Source: Bradyrhizobium sp. 195
GTDB lineage: Bacteria; Pseudomonadota; Alphaproteobacteria; Rhizobiales; Xanthobacteraceae
Reading direction: 5' to 3'
NCBI RefSeq assembly: GCF_023101665.1
Contig: NZ_CP082161.1
Coordinates: 1,550,001 to 1,614,000 of the forward strand
Length of the DNA stretch: 64,000 bases
The notes under the pieces are model-generated. The model saw only the letters and a program-made list of their open reading frames with translations. It was not told where the DNA came from and ran no database searches. The translations under genes and the position numbers were made by a program. Within the stretch, counting starts at the first letter, position 1, and the number at the start of each line of letters is the position of its first letter. Below, one piece after another: positions 40,851 to 49,851 of the stretch.

Positions 40851-41993
40851 GCAATGCCGCAGCAGGATGGGCGACTGGCCGGGTGTCCGCGAGGGCCGCG
40901 AGGCGTTCCTGCGCGCCGCGGATGTCGCGCAACAACGCGACCGGGTCGAGAGCGGTATAGAGTTCTTGGAGATGGTGTCGAACCGCGTCGGACGCGCCGG
41001 CGTCGGCAGCCAAGCGCTGGTGTGGCGTTGCCGGCGCGCTGTATGTCTTGTGCACACGGGCGCCGTCGTGCTGCTTGGCTATCAATTTGAACGAGGGTTG
41101 GAAGAAGTTCACGAACAGCCGCGCCGATTGATAGAGTTCAGCCAGCAGCTTGGCGGCTTCCAGGCCCTCGAACCGACGATAGCCGACCATCCTGCGCACG
41201 ACGGCGCCGTTCTTCTGCTCGACGAACCCCTGCTCGTACTTCCGGTAGGGCCGGCACGCGTGAAGACCGATGTTGGCCGCATCGCAGTAGACTTTCAGCA
41301 TTTCGTTCATGTCGTTGTCCGTATCGAGGCCGAGCAGCGCGAAGGGTAATTGTTTGCGCAATTCCGTCAGCACCGTGCTCAGCAGCGTCTGTTCGCGCAC
41401 GATCAATGGAGCGCACCCGTCCAGCCAGTCGCGATGTCGGTGAGCACGAGGGTCTGGATGAAGCTGCCGCCGCGCTGAAGGTCCGCTGTGCGCTACGAGG
41501 TCCGCTTCGACAAAACCCGGCGCCGGATCGTTCCAATCTGCCGGCGTCCGTATTGGAATACTGCGACGCAACGAGTGCGTCGCGTGCCGTCGGCGTTTGC
41601 GACTAACACTTCCCGGACCCGCGCCAATGCACGGTCGATCGTCGCAGCGCTCATTGCCGAAATGTCGCGGATCTCGAGGGCAAGGCCGAGATGGCCGTGC
41701 CGTTCCATCGCCTCAATCAGCGCAGGCATTAACGCCTTCAGCCGCTTCCCGCAGATCCGGTCTGACGCCTCCCAAAGGAGCACGAGCGCGTTGTGTTCTG
41801 CCTCATTATAGACCCTGCGTCGCGCCCGCCGGCCTGGGCGTGCGTCTTCCTGACCTCGAAGCAGCCGCATCGCATGCTTGCGATGGAATCCGGTGATGTC
41901 GACGAATCCGTCCAATATCCGCGCTTTCTTCGCGCGATCCGACGTCCGATAGCGCGCGCCTGCTGCCGCCGTCAGTTCCTTCGGCGTCGCCAT
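40850..41993 (-). pseudogene. Integrase-core (DDE) transposase, IS481/ISNCY-like, frameshifted
   Basis: The start MATPKELTAAAGARYRTSD at 41993 leads to an HTH region (FVDITGFHRKHAMRLLRGQ). Shifts near 41520 and 41440 precede the rve domain: ADLVAHSGPS (first Asp), LLGLDTDND (second), and YRKYEQGFVEQKNGAVVRRMVGYRRFEG (Glu). C-terminal residues run to about 40850. The family assignment below DDE/rve level is uncertain. Confidence 0.72.
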
Positions 41994-42300
41994 GCTTAGC
42001 CACCCCATCTTCGCCCCCGCTCGTTTCCGATCCAAGGGAGCAATTTGCGTGAGGCAAACGGCTCAGCATCGGGTAACAATTAAGCCGAGGCAATGTGACC
42101 GCTAGATCCTATTGTCGATTCCTGGTTGCAACGCGGGCGTGGTCTACACCCGGAACGAGCTGTCGCAAGCATCTCCGCATCGCCAATGGTGTCCCCGCCG
42201 TCAAGCCGGGCACCCGACGCATGATCAACGTCAGCTTACATGTCACCGCCACGACAGAGAGCTTCCAGTTCCGTGGTCGGAACTGGCGCTCATCTCAGCG
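41994..42300. other. Spacer downstream of nodU
   Basis: nodI and nodJ usually follow nodU, but no trace of either could be read in these 307 bases. The operon has evidently been cut by the neighbouring IS. Confidence 0.45.
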
Positions 42301-44031
42301 TCAAAACGCAGTCGGTCGACCATCGCTGATTTGCGGCGTTTTCGTCCACAGCATGCCGTCGCACCATATATGTTCAATGCGCCCCCACTGACAGGCGCTA
42401 GCGGCGTCCGGGAAAAACCCACGTCCATGGAGGTTGGCGCTCGTATTGCAGAGCAGGGGAACGCCCGTGAGCTTTTCATATTCGACGAGAAGCTCGGCGA
42501 CTTTGTGCTGCGAGGTTCTGGGAACGGTCTGTAATCGTGCAGATCCATCGAGATGCACAACGGCCGGGATTTTCTCTTGCCATCCCAGTCGTGTCTGGTG
42601 ATCGAATAGCATGTAAGGATCCGGTGTTCCAGGGTTAAAAATATGTGGCGCTCGGTCCTCTAGACATATCGGTGCCACTGGTCGAAAGGGTTCGCGAAGT
42701 TTGATCTCATTGAGATGATCCTTCATTCTCGACGAAGTCGCGGCTGCAAGAATGCTTCTGCTACCCAATGCCCGTGGTCCCAGTTCGGCGCGGCCGGCAA
42801 GGAAGACCACGGGTTTGTTGCTGGCGAGAATGGCCGCAAGTTCGCGCATGCTGCACGACGCGGCCTGCCAACCGGGTGGCACGTCGCTAGGTTGCACGGC
42901 TGGACCGCCGTAGACCGACCATTCCAGCGGCACGAAGCCGCTGTTGGCCGCCAGTGCGGAGCAAGCGGCACCGATTGCGGAGCCACTGTCATTCGGGAAG
43001 GGTGGCACCCAGACAGCATCGAACAGACCTGTGGCACGCAGAGCACTGTTCCATTTGATGTTCAGACCGCAGCCGCCAGCTACGCACAGATTGCGCGCTT
43101 CCGAAAGATGCGAATGCCGCTGCAAGGCAATCGCCGTTTGCCTGACAAGCAGACGTTCGAGGAAACAATGAAACGATGCAAGCACATCCTCGGGTGCTTT
43201 GGCCTTCAGGCGGAGCGCGCTTGCATCGAAGAAGTCATGCAAAGTCCCAAGGGAGGACTGGGCCCTGTACCGACTGGCAAGCTCTGTGCCAGCCGCAAGG
43301 TGCTTTTTGTAGAGTTCTTGAAAAACCGTGACAATGTTTTCATCAACATAGCCAAGCGCGATGTAGGCCATCAATTTCCCTGCCACACCTAAATCCAGCG
43401 TGGTGCCACCACCCGGGTCGCGCTTGACGGCACGATCCACATCCGAGTTGGTGCAGCTCGCCTGCTTATACGGTCCGAAGTGATGACCCGCGACGGCATA
43501 AGCATGACCATTGATCGGAAACAGGCATTCGAGGAATTGGGCTTTACGGCGTTCTACGTAGTAGAAACGTGGGAAGGTACCGCCGTCCCACACCAGGCAG
43601 AACGCGGGCTGTCCGGCCTTGGCAAAGGGACTCGTGCAGTATGCAGAGGCGACATGACCCGTGATGTGTGAATAGCTTCGATACGGGAAGCACCTGCCAT
43701 CGAGTAGCAACCCAGAGCCGTCGCGCGAAGTGAGGAGGCCTCGATCAGGTTCAATGTATGGCGCCCCCTTGAGAGTGATGGGCGCCACACCACTGAGGAT
43801 CTGGAACTGGGACTCTACTTCGCCCCGCCAGCCATCGATGACGAACTGATCAATATCCTGCGGATCCCGACCGTGCCTCTCTAAGGCGACAACAACACTA
43901 TCGAGATTGTTGATGGTCTGATACCGCGGATTGTTATCCCGCTTCTCCTGCTCGAAACAGAAGACGAGCCGGCGATCCTCGACAAGAGCGATTGCTCCGT
44001 CATGCGTCAGTTTCATGCCGCAGATCCGCAT
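42301..44031 (-). CDS. nodU: Nodulation protein NodU, carbamoyltransferase
   Basis: This 576-residue protein of the NodU/CmcH (TobZ-like) family transfers a carbamoyl group to the non-reducing end of lipochitooligosaccharide Nod factors. It begins MRICGMKLTHDGAIALVEDRR and contains HITGHVASAYCTSPF, VAGHHFGPYKQ, CVAGGCGLNIKWNS, PPFPNDSGSAIGAAC, RAELGPRALGSRSI and PLLCNTSANLHGRGFF, all expected. The start at 44031 has GGAGG four bases upstream; the frame continues upstream into a nodS remnant. About 13 extra residues (near VDRAVKRDPGGGTTL) precede DLGVAGKLMAY compared with the NodU I remember. The gene looks intact though its operon is gone. Confidence 0.92.
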   Translation of the reverse strand: MRICGMKLTHDGAIALVEDRRLVFCFEQEKRDNNPRYQTINNLDSVVVALERHGRDPQDIDQFVIDGWRGEVESQFQILSGVAPITLKGAPYIEPDRGLLTSRDGSGLLLDGRCFPYRSYSHITGHVASAYCTSPFAKAGQPAFCLVWDGGTFPRFYYVERRKAQFLECLFPINGHAYAVAGHHFGPYKQASCTNSDVDRAVKRDPGGGTTLDLGVAGKLMAYIALGYVDENIVTVFQELYKKHLAAGTELASRYRAQSSLGTLHDFFDASALRLKAKAPEDVLASFHCFLERLLVRQTAIALQRHSHLSEARNLCVAGGCGLNIKWNSALRATGLFDAVWVPPFPNDSGSAIGAACSALAANSGFVPLEWSVYGGPAVQPSDVPPGWQAASCSMRELAAILASNKPVVFLAGRAELGPRALGSRSILAAATSSRMKDHLNEIKLREPFRPVAPICLEDRAPHIFNPGTPDPYMLFDHQTRLGWQEKIPAVVHLDGSARLQTVPRTSQHKVAELLVEYEKLTGVPLLCNTSANLHGRGFFPDAASACQWGRIEHIWCDGMLWTKTPQISDGRPTAF

Positions 44032-44034
44032 ACT

Positions 44035-44253
44035 ACCTCCATTTTTAGCACCAGAAACTCGATCCATCCGAAAATCGCTCCGATTCCGAAAGCAGGGGAG
44101 CAAGCAGTCTTCGTTGACCCATTCCCGCTTGCACTGCACGCACTCTGCCTTGATCAACGTTTCGTTCAGCATGTCGATGTGCGTTTCGCCATCAACGGCA
44201 TGGCCGCAGCGCCGGGAAGGGATATCGCGAGCGGATGCGACCGCCAGATGCCC
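44035..44253 (-). pseudogene. nodS: NodS methyltransferase, C-terminal remnant
   Basis: On the minus strand, in frame with nodU, SKPGGHLAVASARDIPSRRCGH is followed by DGETHIDMLNETL and NEDCLLPCFRN. This matches the C-terminal third of NodS, the S-adenosylmethionine-dependent N-methyltransferase of Nod factor synthesis (compare the SARDxxxRRxGH, E-T and EDCLLxxFRN pattern). A TGA lies directly upstream, so the remnant has no N-terminus. There is no stop before the nodU start, so upstream translation would give a NodS'-NodU fusion. Confidence 0.75.
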
Positions 44254-44338
44254 GCCTGGCTTAGATCAATGCATGTTTCGCGCCAGTGTGAACCAGAGGA
44301 AGCGCCCAATGGCTTTCGGCGGAATGTCGTGTTCGCAA

Positions 44339-44587
44339 TCAGCTTGGCGGATTCCTGACGTCGGGTGCGTTTGGGTCCGGACAGAACCGAGCCCACGCCA
44401 CCATCTGATGAACCGATGGCGGGCTGACGCGGAAGTATTCCCGCATGTCGGTCTCGGCCGGGGGGACGCCGCTCACGATCACCGAAATGCGCAGACGGCA
44501 GTGTAACTGCGTGTACAGGTGGATATAGGCCAGATATTGGCCCTGCTTTGCGGTGAAGGTTTTTCCCGAGCGACTCACGCCGGCCAT
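44339..44587 (-). CDS. Small LexA-type winged-helix protein
   Basis: FTAKQGQYLAYIHLYTQLHCR, then PPAETDMREYFRVSPPSVHQMV, is the LexA-like DNA-binding domain found as stand-alone small proteins on many alphaproteobacterial IS-rich islands. Compared with the usual form, a stretch (LRISVIVSGV) is inserted before PPAE, and residues after HQMV differ from the expected recognition helix (LTLERAGLI), which suggests a shifted C-terminus. It could be a pseudogene. It lies just upstream of the nodS remnant. Confidence 0.55.
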   Translation of the reverse strand: MAGVSRSGKTFTAKQGQYLAYIHLYTQLHCRLRISVIVSGVPPAETDMREYFRVSPPSVHQMVAWARFCPDPNAPDVRNPPS

Positions 44588-44636
44588 CCGATTCAGCTGG
44601 TGATCCGTGCCTCAAGACGTGCAGGCACGGATGAAT

Positions 44637-45020
44637 GTACGCTGTCGGGTCGAATTGAGCCAAAGCGAGCGCGCAGAACTCATGCGCCTCATGAGCGGCG
44701 GCAAGCAGGCGGCCCAGGGGGTCGCAGTCGCCAGCGAGGCCTGCTCGCCCGCCAGTACTACGAGGCCTTCCGGCGGTGCAGCCCGCGGATCGCGCCCGCA
44801 AGCTCAAGCGAGCCCAGATCCTGCTGGCCGCCGACGCCGGCGCAGCGACGAGGACATCGCTGCAAGTGTCGGGGTTGGCGCCTCGACGGTCTACCGAGCC
44901 AAGCGGCTGTTTGTCGAAGGCAACCTGGAGCGAGCGCTGAGCGAAGAACTCACCGGAGGAGGAAGCCGTGCTGGTCGCGACCGCCGGCTCGAGCCCGCCT
45001 GCAGGGCGCGCGCGTTGGAT
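44637..45020 (+). pseudogene. IS630-family transposase, N-terminal remnant
   Basis: CRVELSQSERAELMRLMSGGKQAA, KLKRAQILLAADAGA and SDEDIAASVGVGASTVYRAKRLFVEGNLERALSEE are the N-terminal HTH part of an IS630 transposase, spread over several frames with an extra partly repeated segment (GGKQAA ... AARKLKRAQ). Homology stops near 45020, where an IS481-type gene begins on the other strand. Confidence 0.75.
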
Positions 45021-45707
45021 GTAAAAGTGGCGACTTGACGTGGATGCCATGCGCCTCGAAGAACGACACGACACGGTCGTTCAACAGCTCGGCTGCCGTG
45101 ATCGGCGTCTTGCGGTCATACGGCTTGGCGAACGCCACTTGCTGTAGGTGTCGATCAAGGTCTGCTGACAATGCGCCCGCCCCCCTGTATTTGCCGACAT
45201 AGAAGGTGTCCTGCGCGCCACGGTAGCCGGGGCACTCGCCCTCGAACTCGCCATGTGCCTCCTTCTCGGACTTGGCCTTTTCCAACGCGACGAGCGGGGC
45301 TTCGGGTCAACACCAGGCCGTCCTGGGCCATCTTGGCCTCCAGCGCCTTCAGCCGTTTCTTGACGTTGGCGAGGTCATGACGCAGCCATACCGCCCGCAT
45401 GCCGAACGTTGAGATCGACAGGCCCCGGCTCCTGAGTTCACCCGCACCTGGCCCCAGGCCGGCTCCTCGATCGCCAGCTCGACGACCGCCGCCTCGAGCT
45501 CGGGCGCAACACGGTTTTCTTAGGATCAGTTCTTGCGGCTGATCTCAACATCGCCAGCTCGCCGCCTTTGTCGTACAGCTCGTTGAATCGGTAGAAGCTG
45601 TCGCGGCTATAGCCCATCATCCGGCAGGCCTGGCTGACGTTGCCGATCTGCTTGGCCAGTGCCAACATGCCGACCTTTGCGCGAATGACCTTCTGCTCTT
45701 GCGTCAT
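45010..45707 (-). pseudogene. IS481-like transposase, frameshifted and truncated
   Basis: Start MTQEQKVIRAKVGMLALAKQIGNVSQACRMMGYSRDSFYRF (HTH) at 45707; after breaks near 45520 and 45440 come MRAVWLRHDLANVKKRLKALE, HGEFEGECPGYRGAQDTFYVGK and VAFAKPYDRKTPITAAELLNDRVV (part of the rve domain). It ends near VSFFEAHGI, before the last catalytic residues. Confidence 0.78.
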
Positions 45708-45834
45708 GGTGGCGTCTCCTCTGCAAGACGCTCCGAGATGCGCGGGAGCGCCCATTCGGGTGAGCGCTCCTGCTTGCCCGCAGCTCCATTCCCCGTCAGA
45801 TCAAGCCATGCTGTAAGATTAAGTCGAAACTTCT

Positions 45835-46300
45835 ATAACCTCACGCATGCATTGCGGATGCGCACCTCGCCGGCCGCGACCGTCACCGCCACGCGCTCGC
45901 CGATCAGCCGCCATGGCACCGAGTAACTGTTCGTGTCGATCTCGACGGCGCAATCGTTACCGACGACGCGGGGCAATTCGCGCAACGATCCGAACGACGG
46001 CCCGCCGAGCAGCTTCAATCGGTGCGCCTCGTCACGCTCAAAGCGGACGATCGTCGCCTCGCCGGTCGTGCCGTGGATACGCACGTTCGCCACCTCACGC
46101 TTCCACTCGGCGAGATGCGCCTCGAATGCCTCCCAGCTCGAAGGAATGCCCCGCTATCGCGTACTCCTTCACGCAGCCGACGCCATTCTCCGTCTTACCC
46201 TTTGTGCGCGCCCGATACGGCACACAGACGCGAGGACGGAAGCCCCAATGCTTCGCGAACGCGATCAGCTTGTCATTAAACTGAACCGGCCGGCTCACCA
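45835..46300 (-). pseudogene. istA: IS21-family IstA transposase, C-terminal remnant
   Basis: FNDKLIAFAKHWGFRPRVCVPYRARTKGKTENGV (end of the rve domain with the catalytic Glu in KGKTE), then, after a shift near 46110, VANVRIHGTTGEATIVRF and CAVEIDTNSYSVPWRLIGERV. No istB partner is present. Confidence 0.8.
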
Positions 46301-46378
46301 GATCATTTGATCCAGAGAGGTCAAAATTCAACCTGCTGCAGCGGACGGGCAAATGGCAGAAGTTCTCTGCGGAATGAC

Positions 46379-47350
46379 CTAACTTTTTTTTCGTTTATCT
46401 TTTGCCGTCGGCTTTCGCAAAACCGCGGGCGCCGGACGCCGGCGCTTGATAAGTTTTCCAGAGAGGAGATATTCGCCAGATGCGTGCAAGAACCGCTCGT
46501 TTTCGCGAATCCTGGTTTGCGCAGGCTCACCTAGACGGCCGATTGCTAAGGCGGCGAGAAGATTGGCTATGGCAGTGGCCCCGAATGTGGACTCTGGAAA
46601 TGATTGCCCAGAAGTTTGCGCGACAAAATGCAGACCTTCAAGCTCGCTCACAGGCGCAGCGAAGCTATCGGTAATTGAGATTATGTGCCCCCCCGATTGC
46701 GCGGCCTTCTCAGCGAGGCGATGAACTACCCGATTGAAGGGTGCAAAAGTTACCGCCACAAACGCATCGCCGGGCAAGAGGTCCTCTAGAAGACTTTCGG
46801 GTGCTCCTCCCGGGCTGTCTAACAGGATCACGTTTGGCCGCGCCTTTCGTAAGGCATATGCCAATGTGTAAGCTGGAGTGAATGTAGTCCTTCTGCCACA
46901 AACAAATATCTTTGGCGCATTCGCCAGAAGACCGACTGCTTCGGTGACCTTCTCCTTGGACAGATGCGCACGAGCTCGCCTTACAACATCGAGCTCCGCT
47001 GCGAAAAACGATTCGATGATGTCATTCAATCGGGCGCCTTCGCCCATTTTATGGATTAACGATCTTGCGGCTTGTTCGTTGCGGGTTGTGGACAGGCGAT
47101 CCCTCTGCTGACGATCGCGCATCGTGTCGATGAAACGCTGCCGCAGGTCGCCGTAGCCGGGCAATCCCATGCGCTGGGCCAGCCGGACGAGGCTCACGGG
47201 CGGTACGTTTGCCCGCCGAGCCATCTCCCGCATCGAGTGGAAGGCCACTTCATCCGGATTGTTGATGAGATAATGAGCCGCCTCGACGGCCTGACCGGAC
47301 AAATCGACGCAAATTTCCTTGATTTCCTCAATCAGATCCACTGAACCCAC
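46379..47350 (-). CDS. RpiR/MurR-family transcriptional regulator, copy 2
   Basis: This regulator has an N-terminal HTH_6 domain (AFHSMREMARRANVPPVSLVRLAQRMGLPGYGDLRQRF) and a C-terminal SIS sugar-isomerase-like effector domain (APKIFVCGRRTTFTPAYTLAYALRKA ... ISITDSFAAPV). It typically senses a phosphosugar or other small metabolite. The GTG start at 47350 is chosen because AGGAG lies seven bases upstream; an ATG at 47392 without a binding site is the alternative. It is about 96% identical to the gene at 58278, in opposite orientation, and is the duplicate member: only a shred of the adjacent FAH gene came with it. Confidence 0.9.
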   Translation of the reverse strand: MGSVDLIEEIKEICVDLSGQAVEAAHYLINNPDEVAFHSMREMARRANVPPVSLVRLAQRMGLPGYGDLRQRFIDTMRDRQQRDRLSTTRNEQAARSLIHKMGEGARLNDIIESFFAAELDVVRRARAHLSKEKVTEAVGLLANAPKIFVCGRRTTFTPAYTLAYALRKARPNVILLDSPGGAPESLLEDLLPGDAFVAVTFAPFNRVVHRLAEKAAQSGGHIISITDSFAAPVSELEGLHFVAQTSGQSFPESTFGATAIANLLAALAIGRLGEPAQTRIRENERFLHASGEYLLSGKLIKRRRPAPAVLRKPTAKDKRKKS

Positions 47351-47440
47351 GCGGCATCTCCTATCGCGCCAATCCAACTGACCGGCAGACATACTCTAGC
47401 GATGCGTTTGGCATATGGCCATCCGTCTCCTGTCATACTG
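46379..47440 (-). repeat. Inverted long repeat, left copy (rpiR plus leader)
   Basis: The sequence matches 58185-59250 in reverse orientation over roughly 1.06 kb, including about 90 bases upstream of the regulator (GGAGACGGATGGCCATAT and TAGAGTATG are shared). Weaker homology extends into the FAH remnant. The copies are about 10.8 kb apart. Confidence 0.88.
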
Positions 47441-47528
47441 CGGTGGAGGCAGCGGGAGAGCAGCGGCCCCGGAATCATTAGCTTGGCTGTGAAACGCAAT
47501 TAATCCTTTAGTTTTGACGTCTGCATCT

Positions 47529-47680
47529 TCATTCAAGCGAGACGTCCGAATTGCCAAAAGGATCGACCTGCTTAAGCCGGTTTCGCAACTCGCCCAGAAC
47601 GGTCGCGCATACGACAACCTCGTCCCGCTCGACCAACAGGATGGGCGCAAGCCCGGTCCTGCGCACTATCAAGCGAACCA
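47529..47680 (-). pseudogene. FAH-family hydrolase, C-terminal remnant
   Basis: LLVERDEVVVCATVLGELRNRLKQVDPFGNSDVSLE and a stop match the last residues of the hydrolase at 57182-58090 (FLVEGDELIVRATGLGELRNRLKRVDLLGDSDVSLE), with the regulator following in the same order. The remnant shows that the duplicated block included the end of this gene. Confidence 0.85.
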
Positions 47681-48399
47681 ACCAGCTTAAGAACGTCAAT
47701 ACGGTGCTAGCCCGCGGCTAGAATTCGCGGCAAGGCGGAGCAGGGGGCGTAGGTAAGTCGGCCGACGATAGCATGTGACCCCAATCTTCTCGCTGCATTC
47801 ATAGCGGAGCGGCGCGGTTTGTACCATGCTAGAACTGGCCTACCGCTGTATCGTTTAGTCGTTACCTTGCGCAAACTCACGACCGTTCATTCGATTTGGA
47901 TCTCTCGGTGGATCGGCCTCTACCCGCTCACTATGTCGCACGCGCTTCTTCGCTGCGGCGATGGCGCGTCGTACCAGTCACTTTCGATTGAAGAAACTCG
48001 CGCTTGCCATGAGCGTGTATTTCGCGCCACCTACCGATGCTGGTGGTTGAGTTAGAGCTGAGAGCGTGTAACGATATTGTATGCTATGAGACCCATCAAA
48101 CTTCGCATTTGGGAAGTCGCTTGCAGTGAGTTTGATAGCCCAATTCAAGGAGGGCTAATCGCCTAAACGCGCTGACTAGAAACGATTGGACGCATTCAGA
48201 TGTCGCTCGTTAACAGTTCGTCTTTCATCGTCTCTCAGGCGCGGCGCTCGGCGCCTCGCTTCTAAGCCGCTCTGGATGTCGTCTTTTTATTAGACCATTT
48301 CGTATGCTCAGATGGCTGCTTGCGAGGCCGATGCTGCTCGTTTTGCTCGTGCCATTGGAAGACGTTAAAGGAATCTTACTGCGATCGAGGAGGTGCGGC
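47681..48399. other. Upstream region of the monooxygenase gene
   Basis: No gene was recognised. The 3' part should carry the promoter of the monooxygenase; I saw no match to the TTGACA-N17-GTTCAT box found upstream of the two catabolic units at 55.6 and 59.3 kb. Confidence 0.45.
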
Positions 48400-49797
48400 A
48401 TGCGGTACGACGAAATGACACTCGGAGTGATGGTTCTTCAAGCGGGATGCCATGAAGCTGCATGGCGCGATCCGCGCGTGCCAGCGAATGGCGGAATTGA
48501 TATCGACTATTTTGCAAATCTCGCAGCCCTTGCGGAAACTGCTGCATTTCACTTCATATTCTGCGCCGATAGTCCGAGCGTAACAGATGAGGCTCACGCC
48601 ACCATAGCTCGCAGAAGTCGACACGACGGATTCGAGCCAATGACCCTACTGTCAGCACTATCATCGCGAACAAAAAATATCGGCCTTGTTGCGACGGCGA
48701 CCACGACGTACAATCAGCCATATCATATTGCGCGAATGCTCGCCTCGCTCGACCGGCTTTCGCGGGGGCGCGCTGCTTGGAATATTGTCACCTCGGGTTA
48801 CAAGTTCGAAGCGGCAAACTTTGGCGAAAAGGAATTGCCAAATCATAGCACACGCTATGCTCGAGCGAGAGAATTTGTCGAAGTAGTCAAGGGTCTTTGG
48901 GACTCCTGGGAGGATGATGCTTTCATTCGCGATAAGCAAAGCGGGGTCTTTGTCGATACGAACAAGCTGCATACGCTCGACCACCAAGGCCCGTGCTTTT
49001 CAGTAAGAGGTCCACTGAACACTGCAAGACCGCCGCAAGGATATCCCGTGTTGGTTCAAGCTGGTGCGTCCGACATCGGAATGGCATTCGCTGCAGAAAT
49101 TGGAGAGGTCATTTTCACCGCGGAGCCTTGTTGCGAGAACGGAAAGAGGTACTACACGGCTCTCAAGGAGAAAGCGCACACATTTGGGCGAGAAGACAAT
49201 CAGGTATTAGTTATGCCCGGTCTTGTCCCGATCGTCGGGCGGACCAAGCAGGAAGCGTCGGATAAGCTTGAAAGGCTTCATTCCCTTATGCATATCGACG
49301 TTCTAACCGGAGTCGCTGAGCGATGGTTAGGTTTCGTCAAGGACCTGCGTTCGGTCGACCTTGATTCGCTCGTGCCCGACATGCTGCCGCAATCGAATTT
49401 ATTCCAAAGTCGACAGAAGCTACTCCTGGAACTAGCCGCTCGCCGAAAATATACTTGGAGACAGCTGATAGGCTATATATCTGACAGTTCAGGACATTTG
49501 ATGGTTGTTGGGACGCCCGACGAAATTGCTCAAGCTATGGTGGACACATTTGACGAACGTGCAGCCGATGGTTTCAATTTGTGTCTGGCGACGCTTCCCG
49601 ATGGCCTCAAGGATTTCATTGAGCTTGTTGTCCCGGAATTGCGGCGACGAGGAAAATTCAGATCCAAATACTCGGGACAGACTCTAAGAGAGAATCTCGG
49701 TCTCAAGCGACCACTCAATTCGTTCACACAATCGTGTGTGGGTGGGTCTACCAGCGCATCCGATAGCAACAAAGCGGGGCTTCTCTCGCGCGATTGA
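48400..49797 (+). CDS. LLM-class flavin monooxygenase (NtaA/SnaA/DszA family)
   Basis: This 465-residue FMNH2-dependent monooxygenase belongs to the bacterial-luciferase fold, NtaA/SnaA/DszA branch, which hydroxylates or cleaves C-N or C-S bonds using reduced flavin from a separate reductase. Motifs: HFIFCADSPSV, the TATTTYNQPYHIARMLASLDRLSRGRAAWNIVTS core, HQGPCFSVRGPLN, and PVLVQAGASDIGMAFAAEIGEVIF. The start at 48400 has AGGAGGTGCGGC before it. The last 25 residues (after LRENLGL) have no counterpart known to me. It may serve the same substrate pathway as the oxidase/hydrolase/hydantoinase genes, but no reductase gene is present. Confidence 0.88.
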   Translation: MRYDEMTLGVMVLQAGCHEAAWRDPRVPANGGIDIDYFANLAALAETAAFHFIFCADSPSVTDEAHATIARRSRHDGFEPMTLLSALSSRTKNIGLVATATTTYNQPYHIARMLASLDRLSRGRAAWNIVTSGYKFEAANFGEKELPNHSTRYARAREFVEVVKGLWDSWEDDAFIRDKQSGVFVDTNKLHTLDHQGPCFSVRGPLNTARPPQGYPVLVQAGASDIGMAFAAEIGEVIFTAEPCCENGKRYYTALKEKAHTFGREDNQVLVMPGLVPIVGRTKQEASDKLERLHSLMHIDVLTGVAERWLGFVKDLRSVDLDSLVPDMLPQSNLFQSRQKLLLELAARRKYTWRQLIGYISDSSGHLMVVGTPDEIAQAMVDTFDERAADGFNLCLATLPDGLKDFIELVVPELRRRGKFRSKYSGQTLRENLGLKRPLNSFTQSCVGGSTSASDSNKAGLLSRD

Positions 49798-49851
49798 GCT
49801 GATCTGTGCGCGGGCTACGCTTAGGGAGAGGGCCGTTGATAGATCTCCTAG

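Noticed and set aside
44031..44640. A nod box upstream of nodS/nodU
   Set aside because: No sequence resembling the conserved 47-bp nod box was found; the genes have lost their operon promoter.
49726..49741. CACAC-AATC-GTGTG dyad as a terminator of the monooxygenase gene
   Set aside because: It lies inside the coding sequence, has only 5-bp arms as read, and no T-run follows.
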